DNA of 32,375 nt from Fuerstiella sp. (GTDB lineage Bacteria; Planctomycetota; Planctomycetia; Planctomycetales; Planctomycetaceae), in assembly GCA_014238335.1 (NCBI GenBank), contig JABABI010000075.1, positions 1 to 32,375 of the forward strand. Direction: 5' to 3'. Within the stretch, counting starts at the first letter, position 1, and every line of letters starts with the position of its first letter. A program made the position numbers and the translations under genes. Below, in pieces: positions 16,047-24,423 of this stretch. The notes beneath the pieces are model-generated. The model saw only the letters and a list, made by a program, of their open reading frames with translations. It had not been told where the DNA came from and did not search any database.

Positions 16047-16400
16047 ATGGTTGCCCAGCGCGGCGCTGCGAACGAAATCAGTCAGCAAGTCGGGACAGCC
16101 AAATGCCTTGCCGTCGTCGGCAGCTCTTCGTTCTGGTATCCGGATTGTTTCGAAACGTGTCAACGCATCGGCCGGAAACTGAACGAACTGGATTCGCTTT
16201 CGACCGTCACGGCAGGCATGCAGGGCGCCCGTGGAACGGAGCTTTCGAAAAGTCGGCATATGAAGGAACCGACTCGCTGAGCCTATCCTGGAGGCAATGA
16301 GATTGCCAACGTGCCGACGGATTGTTGGGGAAGTCGTCCGCGGATTCCGCGTGCCGGGCCGTTGAATTGCAAAGGCCAGATGCGTGGGTCGCCGTTAATT
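16047..16400 (+). pseudogene. LOG-family (nucleotide-binding) protein remnant
   Basis: From ATG 16047 the frame reads like the N-terminus of a LOG/lysine-decarboxylase-like protein. QRGAANEISQQVG and CLAVVGSSSFW are followed by a helix with CQRIGRKL and then TAGMQG at the position of the Rossmann-type TGGxxGV loop. The frame stops at 16280, after about 77 residues. A second frame at about 16301-16400 resembles the C-terminal helix (LLGKSSADSACRAVE). The roughly 100 residues between, including the PGGxGTxxE signature of active LOG enzymes, are missing. The gene therefore appears internally deleted and dead. The N-terminal match is fair, and the C-terminal piece is weaker. Confidence 0.42.
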
Positions 16401-17618
16401 GCGGTGAGTCGCTGAACGAAACAGTGCACTGGCAAGATTCGCGATGTTGGGCCGCAGTGCCCCGGTCACCCGTGCAAATGATATCGCAGATCGCAGCGTT
16501 GATTTCGGGCTCACGCAGACGTATCTTACTTGTTCTTCGGGACGAAAACGCTGTTTGAAGTGATCGAGCCCCTGAACATTGAACAGAAAGTTCATTCTGC
16601 GGTACCAAAGTGACAACAGGCGATTCACCAGAACACTGTCGTTCGGAATTCTTTTGTTTAGCTTCTTACCAGGAACCAGACACAGAGAAACCCGACTCAC
16701 ACCTTCGCTCTGCATAGAATCCATCACCGTCTTAAATAGGAATGGTACTACGCCGCGGACAGAGTCGGTCGCTTTGCGATACGTTTCAAAAGCCCATTCG
16801 GTGCCGTTGTGCATCGGAGTGCAAGCCACAAAGGCCTGAATCTGGTCATCCTTCATCGCAACGAACAGCCTGCGTTGTTGCAGATTGGTCGGATCGAAAA
16901 CAGCTTCCAACAGTCGCAGCGGCTTGGGATATGTTCGCCCCGAGAGGTCATCATGCATGATTCCCAACAAAGCAGATGCCAGCAGGCGCTGCTCTTCGCT
17001 CGTCACGATTTCACGCACAACCAGCCCAGCCCGCGTGCAGAAATTCGCCTGCCGTCGAACCCATTGAAAGCGGCTTCCGCTCCACGTCAGGCCTTTCAAG
17101 TCAACAAACGGCTCCATGCCAAACCTGCTGACTTCATAACCGGAGTCACGGAACGCGACAACATCCTCGGCCCCGATGGAATACACGGCGAGTGTCTTGC
17201 CATGGTTCTCCGCAATATGTTTTAGCCACTCTACAATTTGGGGGCGCAGGTCTGGCGGTGCTAAAATGCCGCCGGGAATGTGCCAAATGTTCCCGTCGAC
17301 AATGACGTTCACAACGCCTCTCTTACACGGCGTTATCAAGAACGATTCGTCGGAGATCGCGATTTCGTAGGACTCAGGCGCAGTGCCAAAATGAAACGCC
17401 AGTTGCTCAACCAGCTCGACTTCAGAAGCGGTCAACGACGCGTGCGGACGCAATGCCGAATCAACGTTCCAGACGTCCGTAACGTCGTCGAGAACAGATT
17501 GAGGGTCCGGACAGGTTAGAAGGTCAAACTGCGTCACGCTGGCCACTTGCGTCCTAGTTATCGCCACAACAAATGGCTTCGGTGAATCGGTGAATGGTCG
17601 AATCGCTTGCCCGTCCAT
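16395..17618 (-). CDS. DUF2156/LPG_synthase_C-type acyl/aminoacyl-transferase
   Basis: This protein, up to 407 residues, resembles the GNAT-fold DUF2156 domain found at the C-terminus of phosphatidylglycerol lysyltransferases and in stand-alone proteins. Conserved-looking pieces are IWHIPGGILAPPDLRPQIVEWL, GKTLAVYSIG, VSRFGMEPFVDLKGLTWSG and FQWVRRQANFC. No transmembrane flippase part is present. The start is uncertain. ATG 17618 overlaps the upstream GNAT gene by 61 bases; GTG codons at 17546 and 17537 would remove the overlap. It is last in a three-gene minus-strand cluster with a FAD oxidoreductase and a double-GNAT protein, suggesting it transfers an acyl or aminoacyl group to the same product. 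Substrate is unknown. Confidence 0.7.
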   Translation of the reverse strand: MDGQAIRPFTDSPKPFVVAITRTQVASVTQFDLLTCPDPQSVLDDVTDVWNVDSALRPHASLTASEVELVEQLAFHFGTAPESYEIAISDESFLITPCKRGVVNVIVDGNIWHIPGGILAPPDLRPQIVEWLKHIAENHGKTLAVYSIGAEDVVAFRDSGYEVSRFGMEPFVDLKGLTWSGSRFQWVRRQANFCTRAGLVVREIVTSEEQRLLASALLGIMHDDLSGRTYPKPLRLLEAVFDPTNLQQRRLFVAMKDDQIQAFVACTPMHNGTEWAFETYRKATDSVRGVVPFLFKTVMDSMQSEGVSRVSLCLVPGKKLNKRIPNDSVLVNRLLSLWYRRMNFLFNVQGLDHFKQRFRPEEQVRYVCVSPKSTLRSAISFARVTGALRPNIANLASALFRSATHRN

Positions 17619-18625
17619 GAGAACAACGTGCGTGAATGTGCGGCAGATGGAAACCAGCCCCAACGACGAAACAGGAACGAAGGATAGTCTCTGCACCTTA
17701 ACTTCAACGCTACAATCGCGCCTATTCGTTGCAAGTCCGTAAGTACGGAATCCAGCAATGCGGCCGCGAAAGAATGATCCATCCGTGACACACATATCAT
17801 GTCAATCACCCCGACACGTTCATTACACTGCCCGCTGAAAACGAGAGAATGGTAGGCGATGAATCCTTGCACACTGTCATTCCGTGCAGCCACAAGGCAC
17901 TTCCCGAATCCCTCCAGGTGGCGCTTCAACGTCGTCGAGTCCCATAGTAAGCGTAGGTTGCAATGACGAGTCGCATCGTTCGCAAGTTCCACGCATTGAG
18001 CCAGGTCAGCTTCCTGAAACCGTCTGACCACGGCGCTTGCATTTAGTTTCACCGTGGGCGCTGGCACAAACGGTCGCCCGATTCGAGCCAGCAGACGTTC
18101 GGTCGCATTGACGCTCCATCGCGCGACACGTCGAGCATCCAGCGCCCGCGCCCAGAAACCCACGTTCGGGCCGAGCGATTGCCCGGGGTTCTCCACACTT
18201 TTTTTCGAGTTCAACCAAAATCGCGGACCGATCGATTTTTTTGAACCGTGAAAAACGTATCCCACATGAAACAGCAGCTCTTGTTCGCGGGAGCGATCCA
18301 TGGCGGCTGACTTCAGTAGTCCGCCGATACCCTGCCGACGATAATCAGCATGCACGCTCAACCAACTGGCATGAGCGCCGGCAATGTTCTGTCCATCCAG
18401 TTCGAATCGGCGAGGAAAATACAAAACGACCCCCGCCAGTTTCGAACCATCATATGCACCCACAAGATGTTGCCGATTGTCGACAGAATCCACCTGCAAC
18501 TGCCACCGAAAATACTCAGCCGTCCAGTTGGGCACCGCGACAGCGCCGGTATAAGACGCCTTCCATGTTGAGACGACGAACGCCGACAGCTCTTCTGCTG
18601 TGCCATCGAAGCTGCGAATTTCCAT
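17558..18625 (-). CDS. GNAT-family N-acetyltransferase, two-domain
   Basis: The 355-residue protein has an N-terminal GNAT domain at about residues 1-130 with a clear acyl-CoA loop (SVHADYRRQGIGGLL). A second GNAT-like half at about 205-330 has strands and helices of the same fold (RRFQEADLAQCVELAND, CLVAARNDSVQGFIAYH, VGVIDMICV) but no clear RxxGxG loop. GNAT enzymes move acyl groups from acyl-CoA to amines or other nucleophiles in the cytoplasm. It follows the FAD oxidoreductase by 78 bases and overlaps the 5' end of the DUF2156 gene, indicating one transcript. Two tandem GNAT folds plus a DUF2156 partner suggest assembly of an acylated or aminoacylated metabolite, which is inference. Confidence 0.78.
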   Translation of the reverse strand: MEIRSFDGTAEELSAFVVSTWKASYTGAVAVPNWTAEYFRWQLQVDSVDNRQHLVGAYDGSKLAGVVLYFPRRFELDGQNIAGAHASWLSVHADYRRQGIGGLLKSAAMDRSREQELLFHVGYVFHGSKKSIGPRFWLNSKKSVENPGQSLGPNVGFWARALDARRVARWSVNATERLLARIGRPFVPAPTVKLNASAVVRRFQEADLAQCVELANDATRHCNLRLLWDSTTLKRHLEGFGKCLVAARNDSVQGFIAYHSLVFSGQCNERVGVIDMICVSRMDHSFAAALLDSVLTDLQRIGAIVALKLRCRDYPSFLFRRWGWFPSAAHSRTLFSWTGKRFDHSPIHRSHLLWR

Positions 18626-18703
18626 TGTCGTTCCCAGACGCCTCTACACGAAAAATCACTGATCGAGACTATCACCGGACATCGAATGTTGTCTTGGTTT
18701 CCA

Positions 18704-20167
18704 CTACGATCGCCACGAAGTCGCCAGCGCCCGTAGGTAATTTCCGACGCGATATCGAGTGGGGTTGAAATAGGAGCGAAACTGGTTCGCCTGTTGAGAT
18801 CGTTGCGGCTGACGAACAATCCGTAATACAAAGAAGCCCCAGAAAATCAGCATCGTGACCGGCAGCCGAGCATAGACGTGACCGACCCAGCCTAACCAGC
18901 GGAATCGGCTGCGCTCTCCCTTTTGCGACGAAACCAACCGCAGGTATTCGCCCGTTCGAGACGGCACGCCAGCCAACCAGCGCGCCCAGAATAAATAGGC
19001 GTCTTTGGGTCGGCGAAATGGTTCGCCGTTGATCATCTTATCAAGGTGTTCATGGAATTTTGTCAGCGGTGCCAGGGCCTGTTCATATTCGGCACCATAT
19101 TTCAACGGATCGTCGAGGATTCGGGGAATCAATCGGTTCGCCGCTGCAACAGTCCACAGTCCGGCAGAACTCGGGAACCACACTGAAATGTACGAACCAC
19201 CGACCAGCAGCCAGTTCTTGCCGTAGGCGCGACCTCTTGAATAGTATTTGTGCGTCAATTCCATGATTGGCTTTTCCCGATCCGGAAACAGATCGGGGAA
19301 ATCCACACCGCGGTCAGCATAGGCGGCGTTGGTCAATCGCATGATCTCATCATCATTATAGTCCGTTGCCTTGTAACGCTCTGCGTCGACGCTGATTCCA
19401 ACAGAAACAGTGTTACCCAGCGGAATCATCCATGAGATTCCGGCCAAGTCGTTGGTGTCGTGTTCGAGCTTCAGTAAATTGGTCCCGTAATTCCACCATC
19501 GTTCAGGGCACTTGCCTTCCGTATTCCGCTGATAGTGCGCCCACACGACGCGGTTCAATTTTCCAATCGGCATGGTCTCAACGCCACAGGCAGTGCCAAC
19601 GACTTGCCGAAATCCGATCGTATCGAATACGTATTGCGGATCTTGGATCGACTGCCCGTCACTGAGTACGAGGGTCTCGACCTGATCATCATTCACAACA
19701 ACGTTATCAACCATCGCGGAAATGAATTGGCAGCACTCATGCTGCCGAGATTTCCAATAGAGAGCTCTATCCAGCTTCGTCCGGTCGACATGCATAAGAT
19801 TCTGACCGCTGAAGCATCCCCAGAACGTGCGCCATGTTGAGGGCGGAGGACTATTTGCGGAACCATACATCTCCGCGACGCGATGCTTACACCGTCCAGG
19901 GTTCGCGACGACTACTTGCGTTGCATAGTCGCCATTCAACAGGCTGATGTGACTTTTCGTATGAAAGCAGTCTGGGAATTCTTCGCTGTATTCGCTGAAT
20001 AGTTCCGGGCTTGCGCATTCGTTCAGAGATTCGCCGAGTCGCGGAGAATCATCCGGTTCGTCGCCGCCAATAAGAATATGCTGCACCCCGGCACGCGACA
20101 GTGAGAGACTCACCAGCACGCCGGCAAATGACGATCCAATGACGACAGGGGGGAGATATATGTTCAT
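18704..20167 (-). CDS. FAD-dependent oxidoreductase, halogenase/GGR-like
   Basis: The 487-residue flavoprotein begins with a dinucleotide-binding motif (VVIGSSFAG, residues 8-16), in which Ser residues take the place of the more usual Gly. Residues 42-48 read PRLGESL, matching the GES region of flavin-dependent halogenases and related monooxygenases. YVFDTIGF near 180 corresponds to the second FAD motif. ISWMIPLG at 244-251 resembles the W-x-IP segment of tryptophan-halogenase-type enzymes. The active-site Lys of true halogenases cannot be assigned. The C-terminus adds a hydrophobic segment (VTMLIFWGFFVLRIV) that may anchor it in the membrane. It is first in the cluster with the GNAT and DUF2156 genes. 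A polyprenyl or lipid reductase is an alternative. Confidence 0.72.
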   Translation of the reverse strand: MNIYLPPVVIGSSFAGVLVSLSLSRAGVQHILIGGDEPDDSPRLGESLNECASPELFSEYSEEFPDCFHTKSHISLLNGDYATQVVVANPGRCKHRVAEMYGSANSPPPSTWRTFWGCFSGQNLMHVDRTKLDRALYWKSRQHECCQFISAMVDNVVVNDDQVETLVLSDGQSIQDPQYVFDTIGFRQVVGTACGVETMPIGKLNRVVWAHYQRNTEGKCPERWWNYGTNLLKLEHDTNDLAGISWMIPLGNTVSVGISVDAERYKATDYNDDEIMRLTNAAYADRGVDFPDLFPDREKPIMELTHKYYSRGRAYGKNWLLVGGSYISVWFPSSAGLWTVAAANRLIPRILDDPLKYGAEYEQALAPLTKFHEHLDKMINGEPFRRPKDAYLFWARWLAGVPSRTGEYLRLVSSQKGERSRFRWLGWVGHVYARLPVTMLIFWGFFVLRIVRQPQRSQQANQFRSYFNPTRYRVGNYLRALATSWRS

Positions 20168-20198
20168 GCATGATTGTATCGGCAGTTTAAGATGAATG

Positions 20199-20213
20199 AC
20201 GTTTCAAAAACGT
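20199..20213. promoter_or_regulatory. Palindrome upstream of FAD oxidoreductase
   Basis: A perfect inverted repeat ACGTTT-CAA-AAACGT lies 32 bases upstream of the FAD-oxidoreductase ATG, where a repressor site would be expected. No consensus -35/-10 pair is clear around it. Function is inferred from position and symmetry only. Confidence 0.3.
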
Positions 20214-20424
20214 TCAGCGTTGGTTTTATAGACCATGCGCGCCGAAACAAAAGTACACCGGTATCTCAGCGATTTAAATTGAAATTCTGTAAAAACCGAC
20301 AAAACGCGTTGCATCGCGGCGAATGTTCCACAGGATACCGATGCAGTTATCTCGTCGGCACTGAAAAAGCCGGGGGCAATCCGGAGTCTGAGTTTGTGTG
20401 AGACGACGTAATCCCGAACGAGCG

Positions 20425-20845
20425 TCAGGACGCTGTCAGACTGTGGTAGAACGGGCCGAACCGAGCCATTTGGAGCCCTGTAGCACGACTCCAGAGCCAG
20501 AAAGGCGGCGCGTGCGCAATGGCGCGCAGCAGCTTCTGTAGGTTTGATCCGGCGGCAGCCAGGACGGCGTTAATCGAGTCTCCAATCAGCCCCTTGAGGA
20601 AGCAACGGCCCATTCGGTTGTCCGTCTTCAGGTGCCCGATCTTCTCCACGGCACTGCGGCGTTTGCGACGCTTTTTCTGAGTTCGAGTCAGCCTCCTGGA
20701 ACTGCTGCCCGAAATGTGAATGGTGGCGGAACCTTTGTCGTCGTTGCCGCGATAACCTTTGTCGACGAAGGCCGCCGTTACGCTCACACGTGTGATCTGT
20801 TCGGTCGTGGCGATCGCCTTCGCCAGCGTATGTACGTCGTAGGAT
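20425..20845 (-). mobile_element. IS5-type transposase C-terminal remnant
   Basis: About 140 residues match the C-terminal part of IS5-family DDE transposases. YDVHTLAKAI is followed by FVDKGYRG, a basic segment, and then VEKIGHLKTDNRMGRCFL, where the last catalytic Glu lies. NAVLAAAGSNLQKLLR follows, and the frame ends at 20425. Everything upstream of YDVHTL, including the first two Asp residues, is missing. The open frame continues upstream to 20952 only by reading another gene in the wrong frame. Terminal inverted repeats and target duplication could not be identified. The element is inactive. Confidence 0.8.
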
Positions 20846-21110
20846 ACGCTTTTTTCAGACACAGCAACGCCAACACAATGCCCGCGAAGTAGGTCGTAGC
20901 CATTTGCCAGCGCACCGTTTCCAGGGTCAGGTGGGCAGCCAGCAGGCAACATGCCAGGGCAAATACTCTGAAACGAGTGGCGTGCAACCTCCCCTGAGTA
21001 GCGATGGCGATGAACAGCAGGCAGATGACCAGAGACAACAAAGTTTTAAACAAGCCCGCTTTCGCTCTTGTTCTCTGGATCCAGTAGAGGCCAATCAGAA
21101 AGCACTCCAA
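20846..21110 (-). pseudogene. Truncated membrane-protein N-terminus
   Basis: This frame encodes three hydrophobic segments (around LLSLVICLLFIAIAT, VFALACCLLAAHLTL and TYFAGIVLALLCL) separated by short basic loops. It then runs directly into the transposase remnant near 20845. The pattern, with LETVRWQM before the third helix, resembles the N-terminal membrane part of planctomycete lipase-like alpha/beta hydrolases, but the hydrolase domain is absent. No ATG is present: only TTG 21110 is available and the frame is open to a TGA near 21153. I take it as the surviving 5' part of a gene cut by the insertion element. The family identification is tentative. Confidence 0.38.
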
Positions 21111-21517
21111 AAAAAATGCCTGTTTGCCGTGCCAATACCAGCAGACATGAGCTCATTTCCAGCGGCCCATTCGTGAAAGTCGGGCCAGGATTAGAACAAT
21201 TCTGAAACATTCCGCACATCGTCAGCATCCCGCGCCGTGCGTGCAGTCGCGATCGTGTACTTCCCCCCAGCAGCGACCAGACACCTGAACTCACCACAGG
21301 TGCGATTCGACCGGTGGCAACCGAGAAGCAGATCAAAATCAGCAGCCAGAACGACTTGTTTGACTATGTGTGTCGAATGCGTTCTGGTACTTTCTTTGTC
21401 GAGACGCCGTGTGAAGCGGTCTGGACAGCCCCACTTGACTTAGACAATTGATCCTGTTGAAACCGGAAACACGATATTACAGTCCGAAAGTACGTCGGGC
21501 ACAGGGAGATCCAAATA
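21111..21517. other. Intergenic stretch upstream of DUF1080 gene
   Basis: A plus-strand frame without a start codon stays open from 21206 to the TGA at 21449. It has fairly protein-like composition (LFDYV, GTFFVETP) but no family I recognise, so it could be a gene remnant. The last 60 bases before 21518 should contain the DUF1080 promoter. I could not pick a convincing -35/-10 pair. Confidence 0.3.
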
Positions 21518-22324
21518 ATGAAGACAAGTTTCACCGGCACTTCACTGGCAGCAGTATTGCTGTCCGGCTGCCTAACTACTGCCGTCTCTGCGGAAAAGCC
21601 AAATTCCCTATCGGAACAGGAACAGAAAGCAGGTTTCAAGCTTCTGTTTGACGGCGAGGGGCTGGACGGCTGGCAGCACGGCGGGAACTGGGTTGTGAAG
21701 GAAGGTGTGATTACTCGCACAGGAAAGGGCGGATCGCTTGTCTATAAGACCGCTCCGATCCCGGACGATTTTGAGCTGCGATTTCACTGGAAAGTTGGCA
21801 GGGGCAGCAACAGTGGAATCTATTATCGGCCCGGTCAGTATGAGTATCAGATCCTGGACAATAAGGTCCACGCAGACGGTAAGAACCCGCGTACGAGTGC
21901 CGCTTCACTGTACTTCTGTATGGCACCCAGTCACGACGCGACGAACCCGGTCGGCGAATGGAATTCCGGCCGAGTGATCTGCAAGGGAACGGTTGTACAA
22001 CACTGGCTCAACGGAAAAAAAGTGATCGACCTGAACTATGCCGAATCGAAATGGGCATGGAACGTCGGCCTGCTCGGTAAACGAGGCGGTGACCTGACCG
22101 CTCGTGGAGCTCATCTTTCGCTCCAGGATCATGGCGATCCGGTCTGGTACAGTGGCATCAAGTTGCGAGTGCTGGCTCAAAATGACCAGCTGGACCGTAC
22201 TCCGATCACGCCTCAGACAATCCCGAACGATGTCCTGCAGGCTGAGAAGAAGAAGATTGACGGGATTGTCGCACGGCGAAAAAAACAGACGACCAAACCT
22301 CAACGAAAGAAACAGGAAAAGTAG
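21518..22324 (+). CDS. DUF1080 (3-keto-disaccharide hydrolase) lipoprotein
   Basis: The 268-residue protein starts with a signal ending in a lipobox (VLLSGC), so Cys18 is probably lipidated. The concanavalin-like DUF1080 domain runs from about residue 38 to 220. FKLLFDGEGLDGW opens it, followed by FELRFHWKVGRGSNSGIYYR, EYQILDN and GEWNSGRVICKG. Members of this family act on 3-keto-glycosides. The last 35 residues are Lys/Arg-rich and probably extend into the cell envelope. A good AGGGAG ribosome-binding site precedes the ATG. The next gene, an isomerase-like protein 246 bp downstream on the same strand, is a common partner in 3-keto-sugar pathways. Confidence 0.88.
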   Translation: MKTSFTGTSLAAVLLSGCLTTAVSAEKPNSLSEQEQKAGFKLLFDGEGLDGWQHGGNWVVKEGVITRTGKGGSLVYKTAPIPDDFELRFHWKVGRGSNSGIYYRPGQYEYQILDNKVHADGKNPRTSAASLYFCMAPSHDATNPVGEWNSGRVICKGTVVQHWLNGKKVIDLNYAESKWAWNVGLLGKRGGDLTARGAHLSLQDHGDPVWYSGIKLRVLAQNDQLDRTPITPQTIPNDVLQAEKKKIDGIVARRKKQTTKPQRKKQEK

Positions 22325-22570
22325 CTCCGTGCTCTCCGCCAGCAGATGACCACTGTTCAAATGGGGGAGAGGATCACGCATGAGCAATACGTCGTAAGCC
22401 CCGGATTAGCGATGTGTATTCCAGGCCATTCGTCGCATGCAAAGACTGCGGCGCAGCGATTCTGGCGGACAGAGCTGAAGTCGCGGGCGGCTGGTTGTGG
22501 CGGTCATTGACGCACCGTAGAATCGCCGTTTCCACTTTTACTACAGACACAATCATCCACGGAGCACCCG

Positions 22571-23419
22571 ATGACCTTTCAGAATCGACGCAATTTCCTT
22601 AAGACAACTTCTCTGTTCGCTGCCGGAGCAGCCTGCAGCACACTGCCAAACAACGCCCAGGCGGCAGAAGCGGCGCGATTGAAGCTCGGAATTCAGCTCT
22701 ACTCGCTGCGAGGCTACAGCCGAGACGAAGCGCTGCAGCATGCCAGTGACCTGGGCTTCGAACAGGTGGAATTTTACAGCGGTATGCTGGCCCTCAATGC
22801 GTCCGATGAGGAAATCGCAGCAACGAAAAAGAAAGTTGCCGATCTGGGGATGTCGATTTCCGCACATGGAGTTAACAGGCTGACCAAAGACGCTGCGAAG
22901 AATCGACAGATTTTCGAATTCGCCACAAAGCTCGGAGCCGCCAGTATCACAGCCGACCCTGATCTGGATTCCTTCGACAGCCTTGATGATCTGGTTAAGG
23001 AATTCGACATCCGGGTTGCAATTCACAACCACGGACCGCGTCATCGTTACAACAAAGCGATCGATGTATTGCGAGTCATTGAAGGACGCGACAAGCGTAT
23101 TGGAGCTTGTGCCGATCTGGGCCATTACATCCGATCAGGACAAAACGCGCCGGAAGTCATTCGGTTGTTGAAGGGGCGGTTGTACGGAATTCACCTGAAA
23201 GACTTCGCCGAGATGAAAGATAAGACGGAGGGCGTGATTCTTGGCAAGGGACACTTGAACCTGGAAGACGTGTTCTTCGAGTTGCAGTCCGCTGGCTTTC
23301 CGTCGAACGGAGCGCTTTCGCTGGAATATGAAGAGAACAAGGACAACCCTCTTGCTGATATTCGCGAATGCGTGACCGTCGCGAAAGCGGCGATGAAGAC
23401 TGTCGCAAAGAGCCGATAA
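22571..23419 (+). CDS. Tat-exported sugar isomerase/epimerase-like protein
   Basis: The 282-residue protein begins with a Tat signal (RRNFLKTTSLFAAG) and has the xylose-isomerase-like TIM barrel (AP_endonuc_2 family). Likely divalent-metal ligands are Glu in QVEFYSG, His in VAIHNHGPRH, Asp/His in ADLGHY and Glu in LSLEYEEN. Such proteins catalyse isomerisation, epimerisation or hydration/elimination on sugars and inositols. Exported members beside DUF1080 genes are often part of 3-keto-glycoside degradation. GGAG lies eight bases before the ATG. The substrate is not known from sequence. No frame problems are seen. Confidence 0.85.
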   Translation: MTFQNRRNFLKTTSLFAAGAACSTLPNNAQAAEAARLKLGIQLYSLRGYSRDEALQHASDLGFEQVEFYSGMLALNASDEEIAATKKKVADLGMSISAHGVNRLTKDAAKNRQIFEFATKLGAASITADPDLDSFDSLDDLVKEFDIRVAIHNHGPRHRYNKAIDVLRVIEGRDKRIGACADLGHYIRSGQNAPEVIRLLKGRLYGIHLKDFAEMKDKTEGVILGKGHLNLEDVFFELQSAGFPSNGALSLEYEENKDNPLADIRECVTVAKAAMKTVAKSR

Positions 23420-23710
23420 CCGGCGGCCGATTCTGTTGCCGCGCAACACACGCCGTCAATGCCCGCTGTGACGTTCTTAAGATCGTCATAGCGGGCCGGG
23501 CATACTGTGTGGTCCTGTATGTTGGCAGTCCGGACTCGTTCGGCGGGTGCTGCCCGAGTTTTCCGCGATTGGTTTTTCCCCTGCCGATGGTCGACCAGAC
23601 GCCAGGCCAGGTGCCACCTCTAACGTGCTTCGTGTTTCTGAGCGGGCAGCCATTGCAGAAAGACCGGTTCCGGATCGCAGCGTTGGCTGCTTAGCTGCGT
23701 GGTACCGTTG
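23420..23710. other. Spacer between isomerase and hydrolase pseudogene
   Basis: No gene, RNA or repeat could be supported here. Plus-strand frames in the stretch are low-quality and cross the end of the isomerase gene. Confidence 0.4.
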
Positions 23711-24423
23711 TTACTGCCGGTGATCATTTTTTTCCGCGACACCATGCCCGTTGCCTTTCCATGTTGTCAGCTTTATGTTGCCGCCCACCTCCTTTAGTTC
23801 GGCAAACAGTTTCTGATCACGCTCGATGGGGCAAACCTTGTCGTTGTCACCGTGAAAGGCTCAGATGGGCACGTCCTTAATCACTGAAGCCGTGATAAAC
23901 GGTTCGGTCCTTCGTAAGCCGCTTCCGGCCGAAGGCGCGGCGGCTGCAAAATAAACAGGATCAAGCTGGATCAAAATATAAGACCCATGCCCGCCCATGG
24001 AATGGCCAAGTATGTAAATTCTTTTCATGTCGACAGACGGCAACTCAGCAATGATGTACCTGATTTCCATGAAATGCACGTTATTCCAGAGGCGATCTGC
24101 CTAAGGAGCCAGGACATAACAGGGGTGTTCTGTCCGGTTCTGTTTTTCAGCAAGCTGTCGGTTCCATCCCTTCAGTTGCTTTTTGTTATCGGTCCCTTTG
24201 CCTCCACTGTCATGCAATGAAACGATCAGCGGATAGTTTTGTTTGGCATTAAACTCCCAAGGCTTCATGAGCCGGCAGGGCATTTTGTCACTGGCCAGCG
24301 CTCCATAGAGATCGCCCCAACTCTCAGACGCTCGGTCGTTTTGATCCTGTGCATGACCGCAGGTCGGCAAGATCAGGATCACGACGGCCCCAAGAAGCCC
24401 CTGTAGATTCCCTGTGCCTTCAT
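23711..24423 (-). pseudogene. Alpha/beta-hydrolase pseudogene with three lesions
   Basis: Read as one frame from GTG 24382, the region encodes a complete secreted alpha/beta hydrolase of the polyhydroxybutyrate-depolymerase/prolyl-oligopeptidase type. It has LIVSLHDSGGKG, the nucleophile elbow GHSMGGHGS, an Asp in FHGDNDKV and a His in GNGHGV, ending at TAA 23711-23713. Two in-frame stops interrupt it: TAG at 24103-24101, where LAP-Q-A is expected, and TGA at 23863-23861, where DVPI-W-AFHG is expected. In addition, ATG 24423 opens a signal peptide (MKAQGIYRGFLG) that joins the rest only if one G is restored in a GGGG run near 24391. The catalytic triad is otherwise intact, so decay appears recent. 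I infer loss of function. Confidence 0.8.

Noticed and set aside
20784..20845. Downstream continuation of the membrane-protein frame
   Set aside because: From about 20845 it reads the transposase DNA out of frame, giving an Arg/Pro-rich tail with no meaning.
21206..21448. Start-less plus-strand open frame upstream of the DUF1080 gene
   Set aside because: No family recognised and no start codon. Listed only as intergenic content.
22414..22602. Plus-strand small frame with a CKDCG motif
   Set aside because: A single CxxC, no ribosome-binding site, and it overlaps the start of the isomerase gene in another frame.
23861..24103. Stop-codon readthrough or recoding (for example selenocysteine at TGA) in the hydrolase gene
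   Set aside because: Two different stop codons plus a frameshift in the signal peptide are better explained by decay. The TGA replaces an expected Trp, and no recoding element was seen.
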